A stretch of 30,374 bases of DNA, taken from positions 1 through 30,374 of IMG/VR virus record IMGVR_UViG_3300044951_000816. The stretch is one strand, 5' to 3'. Position numbers and translations under genes: made by a program. The first letter of the stretch is position 1. Each line of letters begins with the position of its first letter. Below the pieces are notes generated by a model. It was given only the letters and a program-made list of their open reading frames with translations. It ran no database searches and had not been told where the DNA came from. The stretch is from a virus. Positions 5,307 through 12,826 of the stretch are shown here, piece by piece.

Positions 5307-5879
5307 TTAAAATTCTTTAATTAAACAATACGTAACGATTTTTTGTGGCTGTAATAGATCAATAAATTTATAATATTTTTCAGTATCGTTCAAAACCTGA
5401 CAACCTAAACTAAAACCGCCAATTATTTCTTTAATTTCAGGCGAACTCAAAGCGTACGTATTTGTATGGAAATTAATACCGCACATTATAGGCAAAGAAA
5501 CCCCCTCATCGACCTTTTTATCTTTATTACCGTCCCTGGATATTAAAAAAGGTTTTGCCTGTCTTAACGCACGCATTTTTTTTCTATGTAAACCGTATTT
5601 CCATACGTCGTAATACCATTCGTTTGTTTTAATTACTGCGTAGCCTGTTGGATTATACGTATTATACTTCAAAAGTCCGTTAACGCCTGCGTTGGTCGTT
5701 CCCGTGCTCATCATTATAAATTTTTCACCTTTGAATAAATAAAATTTATCGTCAAAAGTATTAAAAACGTCCTCCAAACTTTGAACGCCTAAAATCCAAT
5801 AATCCGACGGGAAATTTTTAAAACTTGCTAGCGATTTTACTTTATTAAGTAATTGCGCGTCCGTGTATTTTTTAACCAT
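5307..5879 (-). CDS. L,D-transpeptidase-fold cell wall enzyme, probable endolysin
   Basis: The 190-residue protein has the YkuD-type active-site signature: H138 in GINFHTNTY, then 18 residues later S157-x-G159-C160 in GGFSLGCQVL. In this family (HxG...SxGC) the Cys is the nucleophile attacking peptidoglycan peptide stems. There is no signal peptide or cell wall binding domain. The position is right for a lysin: its start overlaps the gene for a membrane-anchored protein by eight bases, a holin-like gene is one further upstream, and the late terminator follows. The likely activity is cleavage (L,D-carboxypeptidase or endopeptidase-like) rather than cross-linking; that is inferred from context. 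Confidence 0.7.
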   Translation of the reverse strand: MVKKYTDAQLLNKVKSLASFKNFPSDYWILGVQSLEDVFNTFDDKFYLFKGEKFIMMSTGTTNAGVNGLLKYNTYNPTGYAVIKTNEWYYDVWKYGLHRKKMRALRQAKPFLISRDGNKDKKVDEGVSLPIMCGINFHTNTYALSSPEIKEIIGGFSLGCQVLNDTEKYYKFIDLLQPQKIVTYCLIKEF

Positions 5880-6150
5880 TTTTTTTACGTTTTAAAACTG
5901 CTATAATTGCGAATAATAAGATCATTACTGAAACGATCACTTTTGAATAATCTTTATTTTCAAGATCTTTTTTTATTTCTTTGGTTTTTTCAGTTACCAC
6001 CGAAATAAAAACACTATCCGTAATAACTAAATGTTCGTCAATTACTGTAACGTTATGATTTTTTAAAGTGTCAACACTTACCGTGTCGCCCGTTGCTGAG
6101 TAACTGAAACTCCATACGAATAAAATTCCAATAAATAAAAATTTTTTCAT
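5872..6150 (-). CDS. Lysis-cassette protein with signal peptide and C-terminal anchor (92 aa)
   Basis: An N-terminal signal sequence (MKKFLFIGILFVWSFSYS, then ATGD) is followed by a polar periplasmic stretch of about 50 residues, a membrane helix (VIVSVMILLFAIIAVL) and a basic end (KRKKNG). There is no Cys, so it is not a lipoprotein and does not fit the classic u-spanin. The start overlaps the holin stop (TAATG) and the end overlaps the lysin start. It could be a spanin-like or holin-regulating protein. I do not recognise a family. Confidence 0.6.
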   Translation of the reverse strand: MKKFLFIGILFVWSFSYSATGDTVSVDTLKNHNVTVIDEHLVITDSVFISVVTEKTKEIKKDLENKDYSKVIVSVMILLFAIIAVLKRKKNG

Positions 6151-6467
6151 TATTTTTTAATTTTAAATTTGCTTTTTAGCCAATCGATAAAAATACCGTA
6201 AACGTCTCCAACTAATAAATCGAGTTTTTCAGTTATTTCATTCGCTATCCACCCGACACAAAACGAAATTAAAATTACAATTTTCGGGCTTAAATCTTTG
6301 TAAAATAATTCAATAACTCCCGTAACTGAAAACGTTAAAATTCCCGCTATTAACATTCCTAAAACAACAGTCGTTCCGCTTAATTTGTTTTTTAATCCTT
6401 TAATCAACGCTCCAAACATTCCGATCGCCATTGCTAGTAAATCGCCAAATTGTTCGATACCTTTCAT
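6150..6467 (-). CDS. Holin-like membrane protein (105 aa)
   Basis: The protein has at least two clear membrane segments (TTVVLGMLIAGILTFSVTGVI and SPKIVILISFCVGWIA) and a basic C-terminus (WLKSKFKIKK). The size and the N-terminal amphipathic stretch (EQFGDLLAMAIGMFGALIKG) match phage holins of the LydA/phage_holin type. Its genes in order are holin, anchored protein, lysin. The ATG overlaps the stop of the preceding gene (ATGA). It would form lesions in the inner membrane that release or trigger the lysin. Confidence 0.7.
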   Translation of the reverse strand: MKGIEQFGDLLAMAIGMFGALIKGLKNKLSGTTVVLGMLIAGILTFSVTGVIELFYKDLSPKIVILISFCVGWIANEITEKLDLLVGDVYGIFIDWLKSKFKIKK

Positions 6468-6823
6468 GATCTTAAATTTAAAAAGTAATTGAACGCCATT
6501 TGCATCGTAAATTCTACTCCGTCAATCATGAAATAATTTATTTCTTTTAAAGTTTCGTCGCCCTCAACGTAGGTAAAATATTCGTTCAAAAAAACGGACC
6601 TAAACGGAAATTCGCATTGTAACCTAAAACCCTGTTGAATAACCATATCGCCGGCTAAAAAATTAATTGAACTAACGAACATTTTATCCGCCCTGGCTTC
6701 AAATTTTAAAACGGGCGTAATTATTGCACCCTCCTCGGGATCAAAAACGTAGTTTTCAATCAGTATTGTAAAATAATTTCCAACTTTGTTAATCGTAAAA
6801 TTTTGTCTTTTAATTTTATTCAT
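6464..6823 (-). CDS. Hypothetical late protein (119 aa)
   Basis: The sequence begins MNKIKRQNFTINKVGNYFTI and ends TMQMAFNYFLNLRS. It is rich in beta-prone residues and aromatics (FEFRS, EYFTYVEGD, INYFMIDGVEF). It lies between the putative tail-tip genes and the holin and is coupled to the latter by ATGA. A small accessory structural protein is the simplest idea; I see no family motif. Confidence 0.65.
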   Translation of the reverse strand: MNKIKRQNFTINKVGNYFTILIENYVFDPEEGAIITPVLKFEARADKMFVSSINFLAGDMVIQQGFRLQCEFPFRSVFLNEYFTYVEGDETLKEINYFMIDGVEFTMQMAFNYFLNLRS

Positions 6824-6841
6824 TTTTCTTTTTTTTAATCG

Positions 6842-8002
6842 TTAATAATATGTTCGTTTGTTCTTAAATTTGTCTTCGACTTTACATTTTAAACTAGCTT
6901 TTCGGCTAAAATCAAAATACGTAATTTCAGGACTTTCGTTTACAATAACCGGTAAATCCAAATAACGGTAACTGTGATTAAATACGTTGTAATCCGAAAT
7001 AAATAATTCATTTTCACTCAATAAAAATAACGTCATTAATGGACGAATAAAACACTCCGTCAAAGGATCCGTATTTATTTCGTATGTATTTAGATTTTCA
7101 CGAATTACTCGCTTCATTTCTCTATTGCCGTATATAATATTGTCCGTCTCCGTATTTGGCTGTTGACTACCAATAAAACCCGCAAATCGAAACGAATAAT
7201 CTACGTTGGAATTCGTAAAATTTATTCCCTCCGTTTCCTGTATTCCATTAAATAAGGCTCGAACCCTGGCCGTTCCCAATGCGTTGGCTACGGAATAAGG
7301 TTTTAAATTATATTTTCCCCAACTAACCGAACCAATAACTCCCGAAATATTATAATCGATTTTTAATTCATAACAACCAATTCCGTCGCTGTTTAATACA
7401 TCAATCCAACTAATCGTACAATAATAAGCATTCGGTTCGCTTGGAAACGGCACCGCTACGGGCAAATAAGACGTTATAACACCGTTTTTGTATAACGCAA
7501 AGGTAAATGTATCGGTCGGGTCGCTTAACTTAATCCACGCGCTCGTTTTATCGTTTTTCCATGTTTCCGCACCTGGCGATCCTAAAACCAAATATTCGCA
7601 GCAACAATCGTCCGCCCCTCGATCCTGTTCGACAAAATCCGTAGGCAACGAAATTGCTGAATATTCTCGTAAAAAACGGTCCTCAACTCCACACGTTGTA
7701 CACGCTATCGCTTCAGTAACAATTGAAACGGGGCTAAGATTAAACCACGTTAACGACAAGGCGATTGAATCCGGGCACGGGTCGGGCGTATCTAACGTTC
7801 CAATCCAATTGGTCGGCAAAGTATAATTCGGCATTATTCCCATTCGCCACCCTAAACCAACGTTATCGAAATAGATCCTATAATCGTTCCCTGAATAATT
7901 GAATAAATACGAATTTTGGCCGTTTACAACGCTATCCGTTTGAACGTTAATAATATCTATTACGGGCCCGTTAGTAAGTGTTATTTTTAGACATTCGCAC
8001 AT
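6842..8002 (-). CDS. Cys-rich putative tail-tip or adsorption protein (386 aa)
   Basis: The N-terminal 140 residues hold an unusual set of cysteines: C2, C4 (MCECLK), C76, C101/C104 (CTTC) and C133-C135 (DDCCCEY). The rest looks beta-rich with many aromatics and Asn. The ATG is just outside the stop of the C1q-like gene. The position at the distal end of the tail module, before the lysis genes, suggests a host-adsorption or fibre-associated protein. No known domain is recognised. Confidence 0.65.
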   Translation of the reverse strand: MCECLKITLTNGPVIDIINVQTDSVVNGQNSYLFNYSGNDYRIYFDNVGLGWRMGIMPNYTLPTNWIGTLDTPDPCPDSIALSLTWFNLSPVSIVTEAIACTTCGVEDRFLREYSAISLPTDFVEQDRGADDCCCEYLVLGSPGAETWKNDKTSAWIKLSDPTDTFTFALYKNGVITSYLPVAVPFPSEPNAYYCTISWIDVLNSDGIGCYELKIDYNISGVIGSVSWGKYNLKPYSVANALGTARVRALFNGIQETEGINFTNSNVDYSFRFAGFIGSQQPNTETDNIIYGNREMKRVIRENLNTYEINTDPLTECFIRPLMTLFLLSENELFISDYNVFNHSYRYLDLPVIVNESPEITYFDFSRKASLKCKVEDKFKNKRTYY

Positions 8003-8004
8003 GA

Positions 8005-8622
8005 TTAAACTTCTACCATTGTTAAAATTACTGACGGCGTTGCAGGATGCGGAACCGAAATATCGGGACTTTGATAAACTAATTGAATCGAACTATCCGA
8101 AACGCTGTACATTATTTGTATATGATCGCCCGCTGTTAAATCGACTAACCAATTCCACGCGGCAACCAATTTACCGCTATTTGCGACTACGGTTAAGTGA
8201 GTATTTGTTTCGGGTAAATCAGCGCCCATTTTACTCAACCAAATAGAAATTTGTTTCGCTGAACCGCCCGAACCCCTTTCGATTTGTGCCGAAAATTGCA
8301 AGTTGTAAACGCCCGTTTTTGCTACGGTTATCAAAGTAGGATTAAACAAAGGATCATTAACAACCGTAACGCCTAAATTTAAAGCGTCTGCCGTATTAAA
8401 TTGCATCGCTGTTGGAGTATTAATAGCTAAAACGCTTTGAGTCGTTGTATCGACAAATTGCGCCCTGTCTTTTGCTAAAAAAGTTTTTATTTCGTTTTTT
8501 AGATCAACGCCCTGAATTTTTGCACTTTCATAAGCTAATCCGTTCCAACGGTCCGTATCGTAGTAATCTAAATCGCCAATTAAAGCCGTGCTTATTGGGT
8601 AATTGTGTATTTCGTTTGCCAT
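8005..8622 (-). CDS. C1q/TNF-like tail fibre (receptor-binding) protein (205 aa)
   Basis: The C-terminal 130 residues have the pattern of a C1q/TNF-like jelly roll: KTGVYNLQFSAQIERGSGG, then KQISIWLSKMGADLPETNTH, then LTAGDHIQIMYSVSDSSIQL. This trimeric fold occurs at the tip of fibres in several phages of Flavobacteriia. The N-terminal 75 residues (DLDYYDTDRWNGLAYESAKI) would be the attachment and shaft part. It probably binds a surface polysaccharide or protein on the host. The fold assignment is by motif memory, not by an alignment. Confidence 0.65.
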   Translation of the reverse strand: MANEIHNYPISTALIGDLDYYDTDRWNGLAYESAKIQGVDLKNEIKTFLAKDRAQFVDTTTQSVLAINTPTAMQFNTADALNLGVTVVNDPLFNPTLITVAKTGVYNLQFSAQIERGSGGSAKQISIWLSKMGADLPETNTHLTVVANSGKLVAAWNWLVDLTAGDHIQIMYSVSDSSIQLVYQSPDISVPHPATPSVILTMVEV

Positions 8623-8626
8623 AATT

Positions 8627-10870
8627 TTAAGATATTTGTTTATTTCCTCCTGTTGTCGTTTGTTTAATTCCTCCCGTTGTCATTTGTTTTCCTGAAACCG
8701 CAAATGGAGACGTACACGCTTTTATTTTCGTCGTAAATTTACAACCATTTTGCAAATTAATTTTGCTCGGATCGAAAAAACATTCCATTCTAGCAATTGA
8801 CGGCGTTGGGTACGTTATCGCCATTAATAAACCACTCAACGGGCTCAAAGGATTTTGTAAATTTCCATCAAAATTAACCGCTGTCGAACACCACCAACGT
8901 GGCGAACTTTCCGTGGGCTCGACTGTAATTTGTCCCCAAACATTTGTCGACCAATTTGTGCCGTCTAGTAATTCGTGAGTAGCCACGACCCGCATTAATC
9001 CACCCTCAACCACCACCCCAACGTTTTGATTTGTCGCGTCGATATATAATTCAATTTTTTGCAAAATATTCGGGTCGCTATCGTAGTCGTTTATTCTCAA
9101 AGAATCCGTATAAATGAACGCTAAATTTTCCTTTACTAATTGTAAATTTAAACGTAAACTCCAGGGCGATTGATTGCCGTACGGTACCCAATTTCTCGTC
9201 TGATTATTCGGGAAAAAATCCGCGTCCGCATTAATTTGTGGTAACCAATATTCCCAACGATATAAAAACGGAAAATAAATTTTAACTCCATACGCTGACG
9301 ACGTGTCGTTTGACGGATCTAATTCTAAAAACGCGTTTCGTTTTACACTTGTCGTTTGAAATTGATTGAATACAGGCGCCGTTAATCCTAAAATATATTT
9401 TCCTGCGACCTGCGGTACATTTGCAATTAAAAACGTTACACTTTGTAAAGTAAACGCTTCATTCGTTAAAAAATTCCATGCCTCAATTTTAGCCGTGAAA
9501 TCAGTACAAAGCGAATTAAACGGAATCCTGAAATTTCCGAAAAAAGCTAAATCGTCCTCGACATTTGCCGTGTAACTTAATTCAAGGCCTGAGCCCGTAA
9601 TTACGTTTTCGCTGTGATCAAAATAATCCGTGTTTTGTAAAGTTAACGGACCTCCTACCGCTGGCTGCGTAATTAATTGATCACTATAAACCAATAAATT
9701 TACGTTTCCATACCTCGCCCAAATATAAAAAAGCCTATCCGTATCCGTTCGTCCTTGCATGAATGTAACGAAACTAGCGTTTGGCGTAAACGTAAAATCA
9801 ATTGTTTGTATCGTACCAACCGTTGTAATTCCTGTAATTAAAAAATCGTAACCCGCACCGAATTCGTTAGTTTCTGACGTAAAAGCCGGTCCCGTTGGAA
9901 TCGACGTAGGAATTAACATTCCGATTTGACTTTGAGTAAAATATCGGTTTTTATAATAGGCTTCGTCGTCTGAAATATAGCAGGATCCAAAACCGTAATT
10001 TAAACTCGCTGAGTCAACGACAAATTGCCCGCTTGTAGGTACATCGTACGCAATATAATTGATTGATTGAACTAAACTAGCGTCGATTAATTCCAAATTA
10101 AACGCTTCATCGAACCAACCGTTATTTGCGTCGTCTGAAATAATTGTCGCTAAATTTGCGTACGGCTCCCCAACTAAACTTTGCCAATTCATTTGCACGT
10201 AAAGTTTTAAACTATTGGCAAAATTAAACGGTGTTTGTGAATAAATACCCGACTGCGTTACTATTAAATTTAACGTGTAATTTCTTACTCTTACGGTTGA
10301 ACTTGTTAAATTTAACGATGCTTTAATTGTAAATTGTCCCGAACTTTTACCAACTTGAACGCCAGGAACGGGACTTGTCAAAAGTAGATCAAATAAAAAC
10401 GTGGTAACTTCTCCGTCTATTAAACTAAAAGCGCTGCCCGTTGTCCCATTTTGAACATGATTAATATTTAAACGGCAACCCTCACGTGCCCTCCCAATAA
10501 CGTAAATACTCATTATTTCGCCTAACGTAAAATCGTACCATGTAGGAACCGCTGTAACGTCTAATTGATCGCCTGTTACCGCTGTAACTACGGACGCCCA
10601 TGTTGTAATAATTCCACCTCCTGAATTATATTTTATAAATTGTAAATTATCATTGACTCTAAATCCTTCGTCCTGGAAATCGCCACCGATCCATGTAACA
10701 ATATTATTAACAGGATCCAAATTTAATAATACTTGATTTGAACTCTGAACGCTTATCGATTCAGTTAGTGTAAATTCAATATTTTGCTCGTCGCCTGCGT
10801 TTGCCTTGTAATAAGTTAAACTATTTCCGAAAACGTCAACGTAATCTTTAGTTAGGATTTGTACCGGCAT
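8627..10870 (-). CDS. Large beta-rich putative tail appendage protein (747 aa)
   Basis: The protein starts MPVQILTKDYVDVFGNSLTYYK and is rich in Asn, Thr, Ser, Val and aromatics throughout, as is typical of phage fibre or baseplate wings. The C-terminus carries two copies of an 8-residue repeat, TTGG(I/N)KQ, encoded by a 24-bp tandem duplication. The gene overlaps the 72-residue gene before it by 23 bases and is followed by the C1q-like gene five bases later. The size and place suggest a tail fibre or side-arm. No catalytic motif is seen. Confidence 0.65.
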   Translation of the reverse strand: MPVQILTKDYVDVFGNSLTYYKANAGDEQNIEFTLTESISVQSSNQVLLNLDPVNNIVTWIGGDFQDEGFRVNDNLQFIKYNSGGGIITTWASVVTAVTGDQLDVTAVPTWYDFTLGEIMSIYVIGRAREGCRLNINHVQNGTTGSAFSLIDGEVTTFLFDLLLTSPVPGVQVGKSSGQFTIKASLNLTSSTVRVRNYTLNLIVTQSGIYSQTPFNFANSLKLYVQMNWQSLVGEPYANLATIISDDANNGWFDEAFNLELIDASLVQSINYIAYDVPTSGQFVVDSASLNYGFGSCYISDDEAYYKNRYFTQSQIGMLIPTSIPTGPAFTSETNEFGAGYDFLITGITTVGTIQTIDFTFTPNASFVTFMQGRTDTDRLFYIWARYGNVNLLVYSDQLITQPAVGGPLTLQNTDYFDHSENVITGSGLELSYTANVEDDLAFFGNFRIPFNSLCTDFTAKIEAWNFLTNEAFTLQSVTFLIANVPQVAGKYILGLTAPVFNQFQTTSVKRNAFLELDPSNDTSSAYGVKIYFPFLYRWEYWLPQINADADFFPNNQTRNWVPYGNQSPWSLRLNLQLVKENLAFIYTDSLRINDYDSDPNILQKIELYIDATNQNVGVVVEGGLMRVVATHELLDGTNWSTNVWGQITVEPTESSPRWWCSTAVNFDGNLQNPLSPLSGLLMAITYPTPSIARMECFFDPSKINLQNGCKFTTKIKACTSPFAVSGKQMTTGGIKQTTTGGNKQIS
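8635..8689. repeat. 24-bp tandem repeat, two copies plus part of a third
   Basis: tttgtttatttcctcctgtt... (8635-8658) and tttgtttaattcctcccgtt... (8659-8682) are 24-bp units differing at a few positions, followed by tttgttt (8683-8689). They encode the repeated C-terminal TTGG(I/N)KQ of the 747-residue appendage protein. The copy number can change in frame. Confidence 0.8.
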
Positions 10871-11066
10871 AATCTTTCGCTATTTTCGTTATTAAATCTA
10901 AATCTCGTTTATCAATTGCATCGAGCAATTTTTTATTATCGTCAAACGCTTTTTTAACTAGTTCGCCGTGTTCGTTGCTTACTTTCAACAACGCCATTTC
11001 GTTTAATTTAATCAATTTTTCAATCGATTGTTTTAACTCCTTTGCTAATTTTTCCGCTTCGTCCAT
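10848..11066 (-). CDS. Small coiled-coil protein (72 aa)
   Basis: The sequence begins MDEAEKLAKELKQSIEKLIKL and continues with charged heptads almost to the end (LLDAIDKRDLDLITKIAKDYA), so a helical coiled coil is very likely. The ATG shares its first base with the stop of the 586-residue tail gene, and its stop lies in the next gene. A small oligomerising linker or chaperone for the neighbouring appendage protein is plausible but unproven. Confidence 0.65.
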   Translation of the reverse strand: MDEAEKLAKELKQSIEKLIKLNEMALLKVSNEHGELVKKAFDDNKKLLDAIDKRDLDLITKIAKDYAGTNPN

Positions 11067-12826
11067 TATTCGTTTATTATCGTAGTTACTACCTTACCGT
11101 TAGCCCAATTATTAGGCTGCCGGAACGTTATTTGCGCAAAACTTTTTTCGTCTATCCACTCAATTTTTAAAATTTCAGAAACGACGCCGTCAATATCCGC
11201 AAAATTATTATTTAGCAAAGTTACGAAATCTTGTGAACTTAATCGAACACGACAATTTTCTTTAATTATAAACTCGTAATTTTGAATTTCATTAATATAG
11301 TGATATTTTAACCAAAGGGCGTGCGCTGAGCAATTATTGCCGTAGTCTTCGCCCTGAACTATTGAACCGCTTACAAATTGACTCGGTTTTGCGTATAAAA
11401 CCTTAGTCGTTGAAAAATATTGTTGACTAATTTTCATCGCCTTTCGACGTTCTCCAATTTGGGGCGCGTAATTTGTACCGCCACCGAAAACCCCTGTAAC
11501 GGAATCGACTAATGTAAAAAAGCCTTTTGCTAATAATTCAATCCAATTTAATTTGTCTTTTCGTGCCGCTAATGCGAAAGGAATAGTAACCTCGTTCAAT
11601 CCTTTAATAGTTACTAAATCAGCGTTTGTAACCGTAAAATTCGGCTCCGTGCTGTATTCTGAATCGTGGATTTTATACATATCGCCCTCGCAAGTATGAA
11701 TATCCGAAAAATCAACCGCATAGTGAATATAATAACGTTTCCAAATATCCTCGGTATTGTAATAAAATTCGTCGTCTCGCTCGTTTTGTAAACTTAACGC
11801 AGGTAAAATTACGTTTGTGCTTTGATTTGCAAGCCAATCGCGCCGTTCTAAGCGTACTTCGCCATTACGGACTATCAATTGACCGTTGAACATCGTTAAA
11901 CACGCGTCGATAAACGTTCCTACGGTTGGTGTCGTATCTGACGAACTCGGCACCCCTTTATTAAACGAACCCGTAAAGGAATTAAACGCCTCTTCGAATA
12001 TAGATTGATTCCCTCGCACTAATGGAACGGGACATAAATTCCAATACGGATCGTTCGTTAATAAATCTGACGCAAAAGTATAGCCCAAAAAATTACAACT
12101 TTTTTCAAGTAATTCGTAGAAACTGCACCCTAATAAATTTCGTTTAGGTGGAAATAATAAACTGAATAATTGCCCCGCTAAATTAATTACCGCTACCAAT
12201 ATCGCAGCGAAATACGCTAGCCTTGCGACAACTTTTAAACTAGCAATTATTATAGCTGAAACGTTATAAGAAACTACCGGACCCGCAGGCGATAATCCTG
12301 GAATAGGTGCCGACGCATTTATTAAATCAGTTATTGCCGTTACAACTTCTACCGTAGCCTGTATTAATTCCTTTGTCATGATATACGTTGAAATCGCCAA
12401 CGTTATTGCCGTTTCCAATTGATTATCTTTTATAATAAAATAAGGGACTTTATTCGTATTAAAAACGACGCCTTTACTCAACATTAATTCAAAACTCGTA
12501 CCGTCTGCGTTGGTTTTAAACGTTTCAATTGCCTTGCGTCTTAATAGATTAACTTCGATTTCATGTTGACGTATTTTTACGCCATTTGTCAAGTCGATAT
12601 AATAATCAATTGAAACGTTTCCCGCTAACTCAACTTTGTACGGTAGCCCCTCAAATAATCCAACCGCTAAAATATGCTGTTTAATTATATCCATCGCTTC
12701 ACGTGGTAAAATAACACTTTCCGTATTCAAATTTAAAATTTCGGGATTGCCTGAAAAATCCGAAACTACTCCTATTTCGTTTCGGTTCCGTGGAGTTATT
12801 TCTATACCGTTTAAAAAGTGCCTCAT
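11066..12826 (-). CDS. Putative tail-tip/baseplate protein with hydrophobic centre (586 aa)
   Basis: It follows the tape measure gene directly (overlap of four bases), the usual place of a distal tail or hub protein. The N-terminus (MRHFLNGIEITPRNRNEIGV...) and the C-terminal half look beta-structured. Residues about 138-226 form a long helical, mostly hydrophobic stretch (ITLAISTYIM, AIIIASLKVVARLAYFAAIL, VAVINLAGQLFSLLF). Such a segment in a tail protein could insert into or pass through the host membrane at DNA entry, together with the tape measure protein. No standard family is recognised. Confidence 0.65.
   Translation of the reverse strand: MRHFLNGIEITPRNRNEIGVVSDFSGNPEILNLNTESVILPREAMDIIKQHILAVGLFEGLPYKVELAGNVSIDYYIDLTNGVKIRQHEIEVNLLRRKAIETFKTNADGTSFELMLSKGVVFNTNKVPYFIIKDNQLETAITLAISTYIMTKELIQATVEVVTAITDLINASAPIPGLSPAGPVVSYNVSAIIIASLKVVARLAYFAAILVAVINLAGQLFSLLFPPKRNLLGCSFYELLEKSCNFLGYTFASDLLTNDPYWNLCPVPLVRGNQSIFEEAFNSFTGSFNKGVPSSSDTTPTVGTFIDACLTMFNGQLIVRNGEVRLERRDWLANQSTNVILPALSLQNERDDEFYYNTEDIWKRYYIHYAVDFSDIHTCEGDMYKIHDSEYSTEPNFTVTNADLVTIKGLNEVTIPFALAARKDKLNWIELLAKGFFTLVDSVTGVFGGGTNYAPQIGERRKAMKISQQYFSTTKVLYAKPSQFVSGSIVQGEDYGNNCSAHALWLKYHYINEIQNYEFIIKENCRVRLSSQDFVTLLNNNFADIDGVVSEILKIEWIDEKSFAQITFRQPNNWANGKVVTTIINE

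Noticed and set aside
7488-8246. Plus-strand frames opposite the Cys-rich and C1q-like genes
   Set aside because: No recognisable protein character and fully antisense to well-supported genes; every real gene in the window is on the minus strand.
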